Shown here: piece after piece, positions 1 through 6,826 of the stretch
Position numbering within the stretch: position 1 is the first letter of the stretch
How the letters are laid out: every line of letters starts with the position of its first letter
From: Synergistota bacterium
Lineage (GTDB): Bacteria; Synergistota; JAGHAJ01
Direction of reading: 5' to 3'
Length of the DNA: 9,599 bases
Assembly (NCBI GenBank): GCA_021161545.1
Contig: JAGHAJ010000215.1
Coordinates: 1-9,599, forward strand
Position numbers and translations under genes: made by a program
Notes under the pieces: model-generated
What the model was told of the DNA's origin: nothing
Databases searched by the model: none
The model's input: only the letters and a program-made list of their open reading frames with translations

Positions 1-697
1 CCGGTGGATCTTCTTTTATCACCTTTATAAGATTTCCCTTCGCATCCACTTCTACTTCTTTTTTGCCTATTTTCCCTCGTAGGTGTGATTCATAGATTTT
101 TTCAACACCTGCTTGTCCTATCCAATCATCCCCTTTATACCCTTTTTCACCAAGCTTTCTAAGTTGTTTCTGGGTTATTCTGCCTACATAACCAATTTCA
201 TGGGCAAATAGCTTCCCCACTGGGTAAAACCTCTTTGGTATTACAGTAACATACACATCTGTATTACTCCCCAAGAAAGCTTTAACCCTTGCTACTTGCG
301 ATATGCTTAAGTTCTCTTTTATGATAATTCTTTTTCCACCATATTTCAATCCCTGCTTAAATCTCCTTAAAAGAGTTTGGCTATCAAATTCCAGCAGTGC
401 AGATATATCTTTTACCTTTCTTGATATTTCTTTTACTTTCCTTTGGTTTTCCACATCGGCGATGAGTGCAAATACCGGTCTGTTAAATGCTAAAACCCTC
501 CCGTTTGCATCATAGATGTTTCCCCTTATGGGCTTTACATTTATAATCCTTACCATATTGTTTTTTGCAAGTTCTGCGTAATAATTTCCCTTTATTATTT
601 GAAGATACCAAAGTCGTGCTGCAACGATCAACATAGCAATACCTATCAGCAACATAACTGTAAAAAATCTCTTCTCAAATTTATCTGTATTCCACAT
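1..697 (-). CDS. mrdA: Penicillin-binding protein 2 (elongasome transpeptidase), N-terminal part, cut by window edge
   Basis: This frame is open from an ATG at 695-697 to the left edge (232 codons). The protein starts with a short basic cytoplasmic segment and one membrane anchor (about residues 12-28). It then shows class B PBP pedestal motifs: RGNIYDANGRVLA (58-70), FYPVGKLFAHEIGYVG (157-172) and GQAGVEKIYESHLRG (194-208). The last two are typical of PBP2/MrdA. The catalytic SxxK, SxN and KTG motifs lie beyond the window, so activity cannot be judged. PBP2 crosslinks lateral-wall peptidoglycan outside the membrane together with RodA and MreBCD. The start lies 1 nt after the mreD stop codon, with an AAGGAG-type ribosome site inside the end of mreD, which suggests translational coupling. 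FtsI/PBP3 is the alternative family, but the mre context favours PBP2. Confidence 0.93.
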   Translation of the reverse strand, partial: MWNTDKFEKRFFTVMLLIGIAMLIVAARLWYLQIIKGNYYAELAKNNMVRIINVKPIRGNIYDANGRVLAFNRPVFALIADVENQRKVKEISRKVKDISALLEFDSQTLLRRFKQGLKYGGKRIIIKENLSISQVARVKAFLGSNTDVYVTVIPKRFYPVGKLFAHEIGYVGRITQKQLRKLGEKGYKGDDWIGQAGVEKIYESHLRGKIGKKEVEVDAKGNLIKVIKEDPP

Positions 698-698
698 A

Positions 699-1178
699 CT
701 ATTCCATTTCCTGCTCCTTTTTATGTACGATTAGGGATACAAACAAAACTGCTATTAGATTAAAAAACGATTCTTTGGTGATGTTCAGCATATCTATTTT
801 ATAGCCAAGAGTTGCTGTCATTATGGAAATGGTGATAGCTTCTTTTAGCAATACTGCCAGCAGTGAGAGTTTGAGTAATTGAGGTAGAGATAGTTCGCTA
901 AGTTGATTTTTGGCGTGGGTTACTGAAAACATGGCCAAAGAATACACTAAGGCATTGAGGCCTATTAAGGTACCATAGGCAGCATCTGCAAGAGTTCCCA
1001 CTAAGAAGCCTATGATTGCCATGTAATTCCTATTTTGTGAAACCAATGATAGGTAGAATAGTACAGCAAATACGACATCTATACCGAGCCTTTTTAGGCT
1101 TACATAGTATATCCAACTTGACTCTAAGGATATTGCTAACCACAGGAGAACACTCCATACGACTATCCTAAGTACCAT
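699..1178 (-). CDS. mreD: Rod shape-determining membrane protein MreD
   Basis: This 159-residue protein is strongly hydrophobic, with about five membrane-spanning stretches (near residues 5-25, 33-47, 52-72, 76-90 and 104-124, plus a final one near 138-152), as expected for MreD. The family is defined mainly by size, topology and position. The sequence here has the MreD-like pattern of an acidic or aromatic residue inside early helices and the segment GFLVGTLADAAYGTLIGLNA (57-76), which resembles the conserved central loop. It bridges MreC and the cytoplasmic side of the elongasome. Its ATG lies inside the end of mreC (11-nt overlap), preceded by GAGGGAAAG as a ribosome site, and mrdA follows 1 nt after the TAG. 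The assignment rests heavily on the mreB-mreC-X-mrdA order, which is classic. Confidence 0.9.
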   Translation of the reverse strand: MVLRIVVWSVLLWLAISLESSWIYYVSLKRLGIDVVFAVLFYLSLVSQNRNYMAIIGFLVGTLADAAYGTLIGLNALVYSLAMFSVTHAKNQLSELSLPQLLKLSLLAVLLKEAITISIMTATLGYKIDMLNITKESFFNLIAVLFVSLIVHKKEQEME

Positions 1179-1986
1179 TACTTCTTTCCCTCAATATAAC
1201 AAAAACCTCTTCTAATCTACTAAGATCAACATACGGGACAACTATTGCGGTGATATATAGGGGTCTTTTCTTTATTTTTACAATTCTTCCAATAGCTATT
1301 CCCTTTGGAAATGTTCCACCAAACCCTACAGTTATCACTTTATCACCAATCCTTATATCAGCACTTAATGGCAAGTAATTAAGGTAACAGAAACTCCCTC
1401 CACTCCCAGAAAGTACACTTGTGTTTCTAGATCTCTCTATCATGGCACCTATGGAGAATCCTCTATCTGTGAGCAAGATTACCTTGCTTCTGTCATGGTA
1501 AACCTCTTTCACTCTTCCTACTAGCCCTCTGTATGTGATTACCGCCATACCCTTTCTTATGTGGTCCTTCTCTCCTTTGTCTATAAAGATGGACCTAAGG
1601 TAATACACTGGAGACCACGCTGTAACAGATGCTATTAGTACCCTATGATGGATTTTTCTTTTAAGACCGAGGAGTCTCCTTAACCTTTTATTTTCTATTT
1701 TTTCCTCTGTTAGTTTTGATATTTTATAATTTAGGTACTCTATTTCCTTTTTGAGTTTTTTGTTCTCCTTTGCGGCACTATTTAACGCATTTATACGTTG
1801 AATAATATCGAACATATCCTTCCCTATATTTGAAAAGAAAGAGCGAGAAGGAGAAAAAAGTGTATATGATATCCTGTGCATTATGCCTATAAACCTCTCT
1901 CCTTTTATAGAAAGAGACATAAGAGTAAAAGAAAAGAATATAAGTATTGAGACTGCTATTATACTATTTAGGGGCCTATTAGGCAT
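1168..1986 (-). CDS. mreC: Cell shape-determining protein MreC
   Basis: The 272-residue protein has a short cytoplasmic N-terminus, one membrane anchor (about 8-26), a long Lys/Glu-rich coiled coil (about 62-108) and a C-terminal beta-rich periplasmic domain (about 115-266). In the beta domain I see RGLVGRVKEVYHDRSKVILLTD-like residues (153-174) and GDKVITVGFGGTFPKGIAIG (214-233), both typical of MreC. MreC links cytoplasmic MreB through MreD to PBP2 and activates wall synthesis. The ATG at 1984-1986 has a GAGGTAG ribosome site a few bases upstream. It starts 13 nt after the mreB stop and overlaps mreD by 11 nt. Length is within the usual family range and nothing key appears to be missing. 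Confidence 0.95.
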   Translation of the reverse strand: MPNRPLNSIIAVSILIFFSFTLMSLSIKGERFIGIMHRISYTLFSPSRSFFSNIGKDMFDIIQRINALNSAAKENKKLKKEIEYLNYKISKLTEEKIENKRLRRLLGLKRKIHHRVLIASVTAWSPVYYLRSIFIDKGEKDHIRKGMAVITYRGLVGRVKEVYHDRSKVILLTDRGFSIGAMIERSRNTSVLSGSGGSFCYLNYLPLSADIRIGDKVITVGFGGTFPKGIAIGRIVKIKKRPLYITAIVVPYVDLSRLEEVFVILRERSNGT

Positions 1987-1999
1987 TATCTACCTCAGG

Positions 2000-3031
2000 C
2001 TACTTTACAGGGGAACTGAGCACTCTTTTTAGTTTCTGCAGTTCTTCGAGTACCATTCCTATACCTTTTATTACGCAGAACTGGGATTCATCTGCTACGT
2101 ATGTTGGGACGCTAACTTCCCTTGTTATTAAGGTATCAAGATTGGGTAACAGTGATCCACCTCCAGTTAACGTGATACCTCTATCGATAATGTCTGATGT
2201 CAGCTCTGGAGGTACCCTTTCTAATGTGGATTTTATGGCATCTATTATTCTGCTTATAGGTCCCGAAAGTGGTTCATGAAGTTCAGCAGATGTTATGTTT
2301 ATTACCTTTGGCAACCCGGTTACCATATCTCTACCTCTAACATCCATACTCTTTTCTGTGTTTCCTTCTAATGCATCGCCGATGCTTATCTTTATTAGCT
2401 CTGACATTTGTTCTCCTATGGCAAGTTTATACTTGTTTTTCATGTATTGTAATATTGCGTTGTTCATTTCATCACCTGCTACTTTTATGGAATTTCCAAC
2501 TACTATTCCACCGAGCGAGATAACCGCTATTTCTGTGGTTCCTCCACCTATGTCAACCACCATGTTACCTGCTGGCTCATATATAGGTAATCCAGCACCT
2601 ATTGCAGCTGCAATGGGCTCTTCTATGAGGTAAGACTCCCTTGCTCCAGCTTCAAGAGTTACATCCATTACGGATTTTTTCTCCACTTCTGTAACACCCG
2701 AGGGAACACATATAATGATTCTTGGATGGACGAATGATTTCCGATGGTGCACTCTGGCTATAAAGTACCTTATCATCTTCTCTGTAATCTCAAAGTCCGA
2801 GATTACGCCATCCATCATTGGCCTTACTGTAATTATATCCTTTGGGGTCTTCCCAAGCATTTTCTTTGCCTCACTACCTACAGCAAGGACTTTCTTATCC
2901 TCTGCACTAAGCGCCACTACGGATGGTTCGGAAATAACTATTCCCTTTCCTTTGACATAAACCTGTATGGTAGCTGTACCTAAATCTATTCCTACACTTT
3001 GAGAGAACAGGCCCCCAATCAATCTCATCAT
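2000..3031 (-). CDS. mreB: Rod shape-determining actin homologue MreB
   Basis: The 343-residue protein aligns by eye along its full length with MreB. Actin-fold signatures are present in order: phosphate 1 loop GIDLGTATIQVYV (14-26), the catalytic-Glu region LIEEPIAAAIGAG (135-147), phosphate 2 VDIGGGTTEIAVI (159-171) and the adenosine motif TGGGSLLPNLDTLI (289-302). It forms ATP-dependent membrane-bound filaments that orient the wall-synthesis machinery. The N-terminus MMRLIGGLFS is short, hydrophobic and basic, consistent with membrane attachment. The first ATG overlaps the TGA of the hydrolase gene as ATGA, implying translational coupling. A GGGGAG ribosome site at 3043-3048 fits the first ATG (11 nt) better than the second. 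Being next to mreC and mreD argues for MreB rather than a paralogue such as Mbl. Confidence 0.98.
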   Translation of the reverse strand: MMRLIGGLFSQSVGIDLGTATIQVYVKGKGIVISEPSVVALSAEDKKVLAVGSEAKKMLGKTPKDIITVRPMMDGVISDFEITEKMIRYFIARVHHRKSFVHPRIIICVPSGVTEVEKKSVMDVTLEAGARESYLIEEPIAAAIGAGLPIYEPAGNMVVDIGGGTTEIAVISLGGIVVGNSIKVAGDEMNNAILQYMKNKYKLAIGEQMSELIKISIGDALEGNTEKSMDVRGRDMVTGLPKVINITSAELHEPLSGPISRIIDAIKSTLERVPPELTSDIIDRGITLTGGGSLLPNLDTLITREVSVPTYVADESQFCVIKGIGMVLEELQKLKRVLSSPVK

Positions 3032-3684
3032 GCGGTAATCAACTCCCCATCATCTTTCTTTTTTAAAAATAGATTTTTCTCCATCTCGTCTATTATGGTT
3101 GTACATAAGCCATGTCCCGGATATACTTTTGTTTCGGGAGGAAGCTTAAATATCTTTCTCTTTATAGACCTGAGCAGTTGAGCCATATTACCTCCCGGAA
3201 GGTCTGTCCTTCCAACAGAGCCAAAAAACAGCAGATCTCCTACTATTACTATCTTTTCACTTGGTATCCATATAGAAATACTACCTGGAGTGTGACCAGG
3301 AGTATGAATAACGTGTAGCTCTATGTTTCCAACCCTTAGTATATCTCCATCTTTTACCAGTATGTGTGGTGTCTGCACCTTTATAGCACGTCCGACCCAT
3401 AGAGATAGGTTTTTTGTCACAGAACTAAACATCTCGACCTCTTTTTCATGTGCTACAACATATGCTCCAAATCTATCTTTAAATGCATCTACACCTCCTA
3501 TATGGTCTATATGACCGTGAGTTGCAATTATGTACTTCACTTTAAGGGTGTTACTTTCTATAAACCTTACAATATCTTCGTGAAAGAATGCAGGATCGAT
3601 AAGAGCAGCTTCTTTACTACTTTCATCAGCAAGTAAAAAGCAATTCGTTGATAACTCTCCTAAAACCCATCCTTTAAGCACCAT
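3028..3684 (-). CDS. Metallo-beta-lactamase fold hydrolase, glyoxalase II-like
   Basis: A complete MBL-fold metal site is visible. Counting from the upstream GTG, it has THGHIDH (57-63, giving the HxHxDH motif), HTPGHT (129-134), the bridging Asp in GDLLF (151-155) and YPGHG (190-194). GSVGRTDLPGG (157-167) is the sequence seen in small glyoxalase II-like hydrolases of about 210 residues. Such enzymes hydrolyse thioesters or related substrates with a Zn/Fe dinuclear site in the cytoplasm. The substrate cannot be told from sequence, so I give no gene symbol. The frame can start at GTG 3690 (GTGA overlap with the dtd stop) or ATG 3684. I chose the ATG because an AGGTGA ribosome site ends 2 nt before it. 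It overlaps mreB by 4 nt. Related genes often sit beside rel and dtd. Confidence 0.9.
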   Translation of the reverse strand: MVLKGWVLGELSTNCFLLADESSKEAALIDPAFFHEDIVRFIESNTLKVKYIIATHGHIDHIGGVDAFKDRFGAYVVAHEKEVEMFSSVTKNLSLWVGRAIKVQTPHILVKDGDILRVGNIELHVIHTPGHTPGSISIWIPSEKIVIVGDLLFFGSVGRTDLPGGNMAQLLRSIKRKIFKLPPETKVYPGHGLCTTIIDEMEKNLFLKKKDDGELITA

Positions 3685-3686
3685 GG

Positions 3687-4136
3687 TCACCTACTCGCTG
3701 TATCTATTATTATGGTAACGGGCCCATCATTATGTATTTTTACAAGCATATTTGCACCATATATACCTGTTACCACTTTGCCGCTGTATATCTCTTTTAC
3801 GAACGACACAAATTTATTAAAAAGCTTTTTTCCATCTTCATAGTTTGCTGCTTCTATAAAACTGGGCCTTCTACCCTTACGTGTATCTCCATATAAAGTA
3901 AATTGGGATACAATAAGAATTTCTCCACCTATTTCTTTTAGAGAGAGGTTCATTTTTCCTTCTTTGTCTTCAAATATCCTGAGATTTACAATTTTTTCTG
4001 CAGTGTACTTTACATCATCTTCGGTATCTTTTTTGCTAACACCCAACAACACAGCTATTCCATTGCATATCTCGGATACAGTCTTGTTATCTACTTCAAC
4101 GGATGCATACTTAACTCGCTGGATTACTGCTCGCAT
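3687..4136 (-). CDS. dtd: D-aminoacyl-tRNA deacylase
   Basis: The 149-residue protein begins MRAVIQRV, the usual start of DTD. It carries the two active-site motifs SQFTLYGDTRKGRRPSF (77-93) and NDGPVTIIIDT (136-146), whose Gly-cisPro pair reads the chirality of the substrate across the dimer interface. DTD hydrolyses D-amino acids (and mischarged glycine) from tRNA, recycling tRNA and protecting translation. An upstream in-frame ATG at 4148 would add four residues, but it directly abuts the strong GGAGGA ribosome site at 4141-4146, which is placed ideally for ATG 4136, so I use the latter. The gene starts 26 nt inside the end of rel in another frame, so its ribosome site lies in rel coding sequence. 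The segment TGIYGANM has Asn where many relatives have Asp, a mild variation. Confidence 0.96.
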   Translation of the reverse strand: MRAVIQRVKYASVEVDNKTVSEICNGIAVLLGVSKKDTEDDVKYTAEKIVNLRIFEDKEGKMNLSLKEIGGEILIVSQFTLYGDTRKGRRPSFIEAANYEDGKKLFNKFVSFVKEIYSGKVVTGIYGANMLVKIHNDGPVTIIIDTASR

Positions 4137-6279
4137 ATTTTCCTCCATGCTTGCTTGAACGTCTACTCACTTTTATTACACCTCTGATATTTTGTATCTT
4201 TGCCATTATGCTGTATAAATGCTCCAAATCTCTTATCCATACCTCTAATTCTATGGATGCCAATCCCCCTCTGCCACTTTTCCCTGTCACTCCACAAACA
4301 TCTGCCCGGCTTTGAGACACCTGGGTCATAACATTTACCAAAAGATTTGGTCTGTCTACGGCCTCTATTTCTATATGAACAGGGTAGGTGGTCTTCTTTG
4401 TTTCTTTCCAATATACCTTTATTAGCCTGTCTTTCGGTGCCCTTCTTATGTTTGGACAGTCTGCTCTATGGATAGTTATGCCTTTACCCCTTGTAATGTA
4501 TCCTATTATGTCATCTCCAGGAATAGGAGTACAACACTTTGCAAACCTTGTTAATACTCCCTTCACTCCCTCTACTTCTACACCTATACCTTCTTTCTCT
4601 GCTTCTTGGATCTTTTCTTGTTTTGGCGGTATTTCTTCCTCGATCTTCTCCCCCTTTGGTATTAGCTGGGATACACTTATCTTACCAGCACCAATGTTTA
4701 TAAGCAGCTCTTCTGGCTTTAAAAAGCCTATGGAACGCGCCAGTTCAGACAAATTTTTTTCTGACAAGAATTCTTTTATACTCAGCCCTCTTTTTCTCAG
4801 TTCTTTTTCCAGTATTTCTCTTCCGAGTGGTAGCAGGCTCTCTCTTTCCTTCTGTCTGAACCAATGTTTTATCTTGTCCCGGGCACTTGGGCTTTTTACG
4901 ATCCTCAGCCAATCGCGGCTGGGAGAGGATTTTGAAGATGTTATTATCTTTACAATGTCTCCATCCTTCAGATGATAGTCTAAGGGGACAATCTTCTGAT
5001 TTACAATGGCTCCGACACACCTGTGTCCTACTTCTGTATGTATCGCATACGCAAAATCTACAGGAGTAGCACCTCTTGGTAGCCTTTTTATATCGCCCTT
5101 GGGTGTAAACACGAACACTTCCGAGCTTCTTAGATCTATGCTTAGTGATTCCATAAACTCTTTTGGATCGTGCATGTCCTTCTGCCATTCGAGTATTCGT
5201 CTGAGCCACGATAACTTTTCGTCTATTTCGTCGCTATAATTTTTACCTTCTTTGTACTTCCAATGAGCAGCTATACCATATTCAGCTGTGTTATGCATTT
5301 TCCATGTCCTTATTTGTACCTCAAGAGTTTTCGCTTCAGGTCCAACTACTGTTGTGTGAAGAGATTGGTACATGTTCAGCTTTGGGTTAGCTATATAGTC
5401 TTTAAATCTGTTAGGAAGGGGCTTCCACAGGTTGTGCACTATTCCAAGGACCGCATAGCAATCTTTTATAGAGTCTACTATAATTCTTATGGCTCGGAGG
5501 TCGTATATCTTATCCAAAGGCTGCTTTTTAACTAACATTTTTTGGTAAATGCTGTATATGTGTTTTGGTCTACCCTCAATGTGTCCTCTTATACCAAATT
5601 CCAGTAGTTTTGTTTGGAGCGCTATTTTTACCTTTTCAATGAATTTCTCACTTTCTTGATGCTGTTCCGCAATATAGCTCGTTATCCGGTTATATATATC
5701 CGGTTTTAGTACTTTGAAAGAGAGATCCTCAAGTTCAGATTTTATTTTGTACATACCAAGCCTATGGGATATTGGAGCATATATATTTATTGTCTCTTTG
5801 GCAATTCTTTTCTGTTTGTCAACTGGCAGATAGCCTATGGTTCTTATATTGTGAAGCCTATCTGCGAGTTTTATGAGTATAACCCTTATATCTTTTGCCA
5901 TTACGATAAACATCTTCCGTAAATTTTCTACTTGGTAATCTGTAGATGTTCTGAATGGCAATTTACTTAGCTTCGTAACACCTTCTACGAGCAGTGCTAT
6001 GTCTTCTCCAAAATGCTCTTTTAGTTGCTCTCTGGATACGTTGGTATCTTCTATAACATCGTGAAGGATAGCTGCAGCAATAGTGTCTCTGTCCATACCC
6101 ATATTTGAGAGTATAAGGGCTACATTTAACGGGTGAAGTATATAGGGTTCGCCAGAGGCTCTCCTCTGTTCCCTATGAGCATTTGCTGCAAATTCGTAAG
6201 CTTTATCTATAATCTCACGGCTCTTTTCAGATTCAAAATGTTGCTTAATCTCAAATAGCAATCCATCTATGGTTTCCAT
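4111..6279 (-). CDS. rel: Bifunctional (p)ppGpp synthetase/hydrolase, long RelA/SpoT homologue
   Basis: The 722-residue length is typical for a long RSH enzyme. The N-terminal HD hydrolase domain keeps its metal ligands: H49, HDVIEDT (73-79) and D140 in LADRLHN. The synthetase domain has YDLRAIRII (259-267), the RFKD motif (291-294), NMYQSLHTT (302-310) and EVQIRT (320-325). RFKD, rather than the acidic ExDD of monofunctional RelA, marks the bifunctional class. Then come TGS (about 386-447), the Cys-containing region with KCCTPIPGD (581-589), and a C-terminal ACT domain (about 632-706). It makes and degrades the alarmone (p)ppGpp in response to uncharged tRNA on the ribosome. The ATG has an AGGAGG site 4 nt upstream. 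The gene lies 13 nt after apt, an enzyme of purine salvage, and overlaps dtd. Confidence 0.98.
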   Translation of the reverse strand: METIDGLLFEIKQHFESEKSREIIDKAYEFAANAHREQRRASGEPYILHPLNVALILSNMGMDRDTIAAAILHDVIEDTNVSREQLKEHFGEDIALLVEGVTKLSKLPFRTSTDYQVENLRKMFIVMAKDIRVILIKLADRLHNIRTIGYLPVDKQKRIAKETINIYAPISHRLGMYKIKSELEDLSFKVLKPDIYNRITSYIAEQHQESEKFIEKVKIALQTKLLEFGIRGHIEGRPKHIYSIYQKMLVKKQPLDKIYDLRAIRIIVDSIKDCYAVLGIVHNLWKPLPNRFKDYIANPKLNMYQSLHTTVVGPEAKTLEVQIRTWKMHNTAEYGIAAHWKYKEGKNYSDEIDEKLSWLRRILEWQKDMHDPKEFMESLSIDLRSSEVFVFTPKGDIKRLPRGATPVDFAYAIHTEVGHRCVGAIVNQKIVPLDYHLKDGDIVKIITSSKSSPSRDWLRIVKSPSARDKIKHWFRQKERESLLPLGREILEKELRKRGLSIKEFLSEKNLSELARSIGFLKPEELLINIGAGKISVSQLIPKGEKIEEEIPPKQEKIQEAEKEGIGVEVEGVKGVLTRFAKCCTPIPGDDIIGYITRGKGITIHRADCPNIRRAPKDRLIKVYWKETKKTTYPVHIEIEAVDRPNLLVNVMTQVSQSRADVCGVTGKSGRGGLASIELEVWIRDLEHLYSIMAKIQNIRGVIKVSRRSSKHGGKYASSNPAS
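4141..4146 (-). promoter_or_regulatory. Ribosome binding site deciding the dtd start
   Basis: The minus strand reads GGAGGA, with 4 nt between it and ATG 4136. It sits inside the last codons of rel. The alternative dtd ATG at 4146-4148 touches this site and therefore cannot use it, which supports the shorter 149-residue product. Confidence 0.8.
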
Positions 6280-6292
6280 TTATCCTCCTATT

Positions 6293-6805
6293 TCAATATT
6301 GAACTATAGAAAACACATCATATCCTTTTAATAATTCTCTACCTTTCAACTCTAAGAGTTCTATAACAAAGCCAAACCCAACAATCTTTCCTCCCAACTC
6401 CTCTACTAAGCTCTTTGCTGCTTCAACGGTTCCTCCAGTTGCCAGCAAGTCATCTATTACAATAACATTTTCCCCTTTCTCTATACCGTCCACATGTACT
6501 TCTATTGATGCTGTCCCATACTCCAAAGAGTATTCTTTTTCTATCTTTTTCCACGGTAGCTTGCCCTTCTTTCTTATCGGAACAAATCCCACTCCCATCT
6601 TGTATGCCAGTGCTCCTCCAAATATGAAACCTCTTGCATCTATTCCTACAACCTTGTCTATCTTTCTATCCTTAAAGTGCTCGTAAAGAGCATCCACGGC
6701 TTCTTTAAATGCATTTGCATCTTTTAGCAGGGTTGTTATATCCCTGAATATTATACCCTTTTTGGGAAAGTCTGGTATAGACCTAATAACATCCTTTAAA
6801 CTCAT
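6293..6805 (-). CDS. apt: Adenine phosphoribosyltransferase
   Basis: The 170-residue length is standard for Apt. The PRPP-binding motif VIVIDDLLATGGT (114-126) is perfect. Other Apt hallmarks are IPDFPKKGIIFRDIT (10-24), GIDARGFIFGGALA (54-67) and the flexible-loop region RKKGKLPW (78-85). It converts adenine plus PRPP to AMP and pyrophosphate in the cytoplasm (purine salvage). The GFIFG and RKxGKLPW motifs separate it from xanthine or hypoxanthine enzymes. ATG 6805 has a GGGAGGGA ribosome site about 8 nt upstream. The gene lies 21 nt after recJ and 13 nt before rel, an arrangement known from many Gram-positive genomes. Confidence 0.97.
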   Translation of the reverse strand: MSLKDVIRSIPDFPKKGIIFRDITTLLKDANAFKEAVDALYEHFKDRKIDKVVGIDARGFIFGGALAYKMGVGFVPIRKKGKLPWKKIEKEYSLEYGTASIEVHVDGIEKGENVIVIDDLLATGGTVEAAKSLVEELGGKIVGFGFVIELLELKGRELLKGYDVFSIVQY

Positions 6806-6826
6806 AAGATATCCCTCCCATATAGT

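Noticed and set aside
4388-4975. Plus-strand open frame of 195 codons
   Set aside because: It lies antisense to the strongly conserved TGS and C-terminal part of rel, is rich in Ser/Phe/Leu as antisense frames are, and has no recognisable domain.
4745-5209. Minus-strand open frame of 154 codons
   Set aside because: It is an alternate frame inside rel, extremely rich in Arg/Lys/Thr, without family features; the rel frame is intact.
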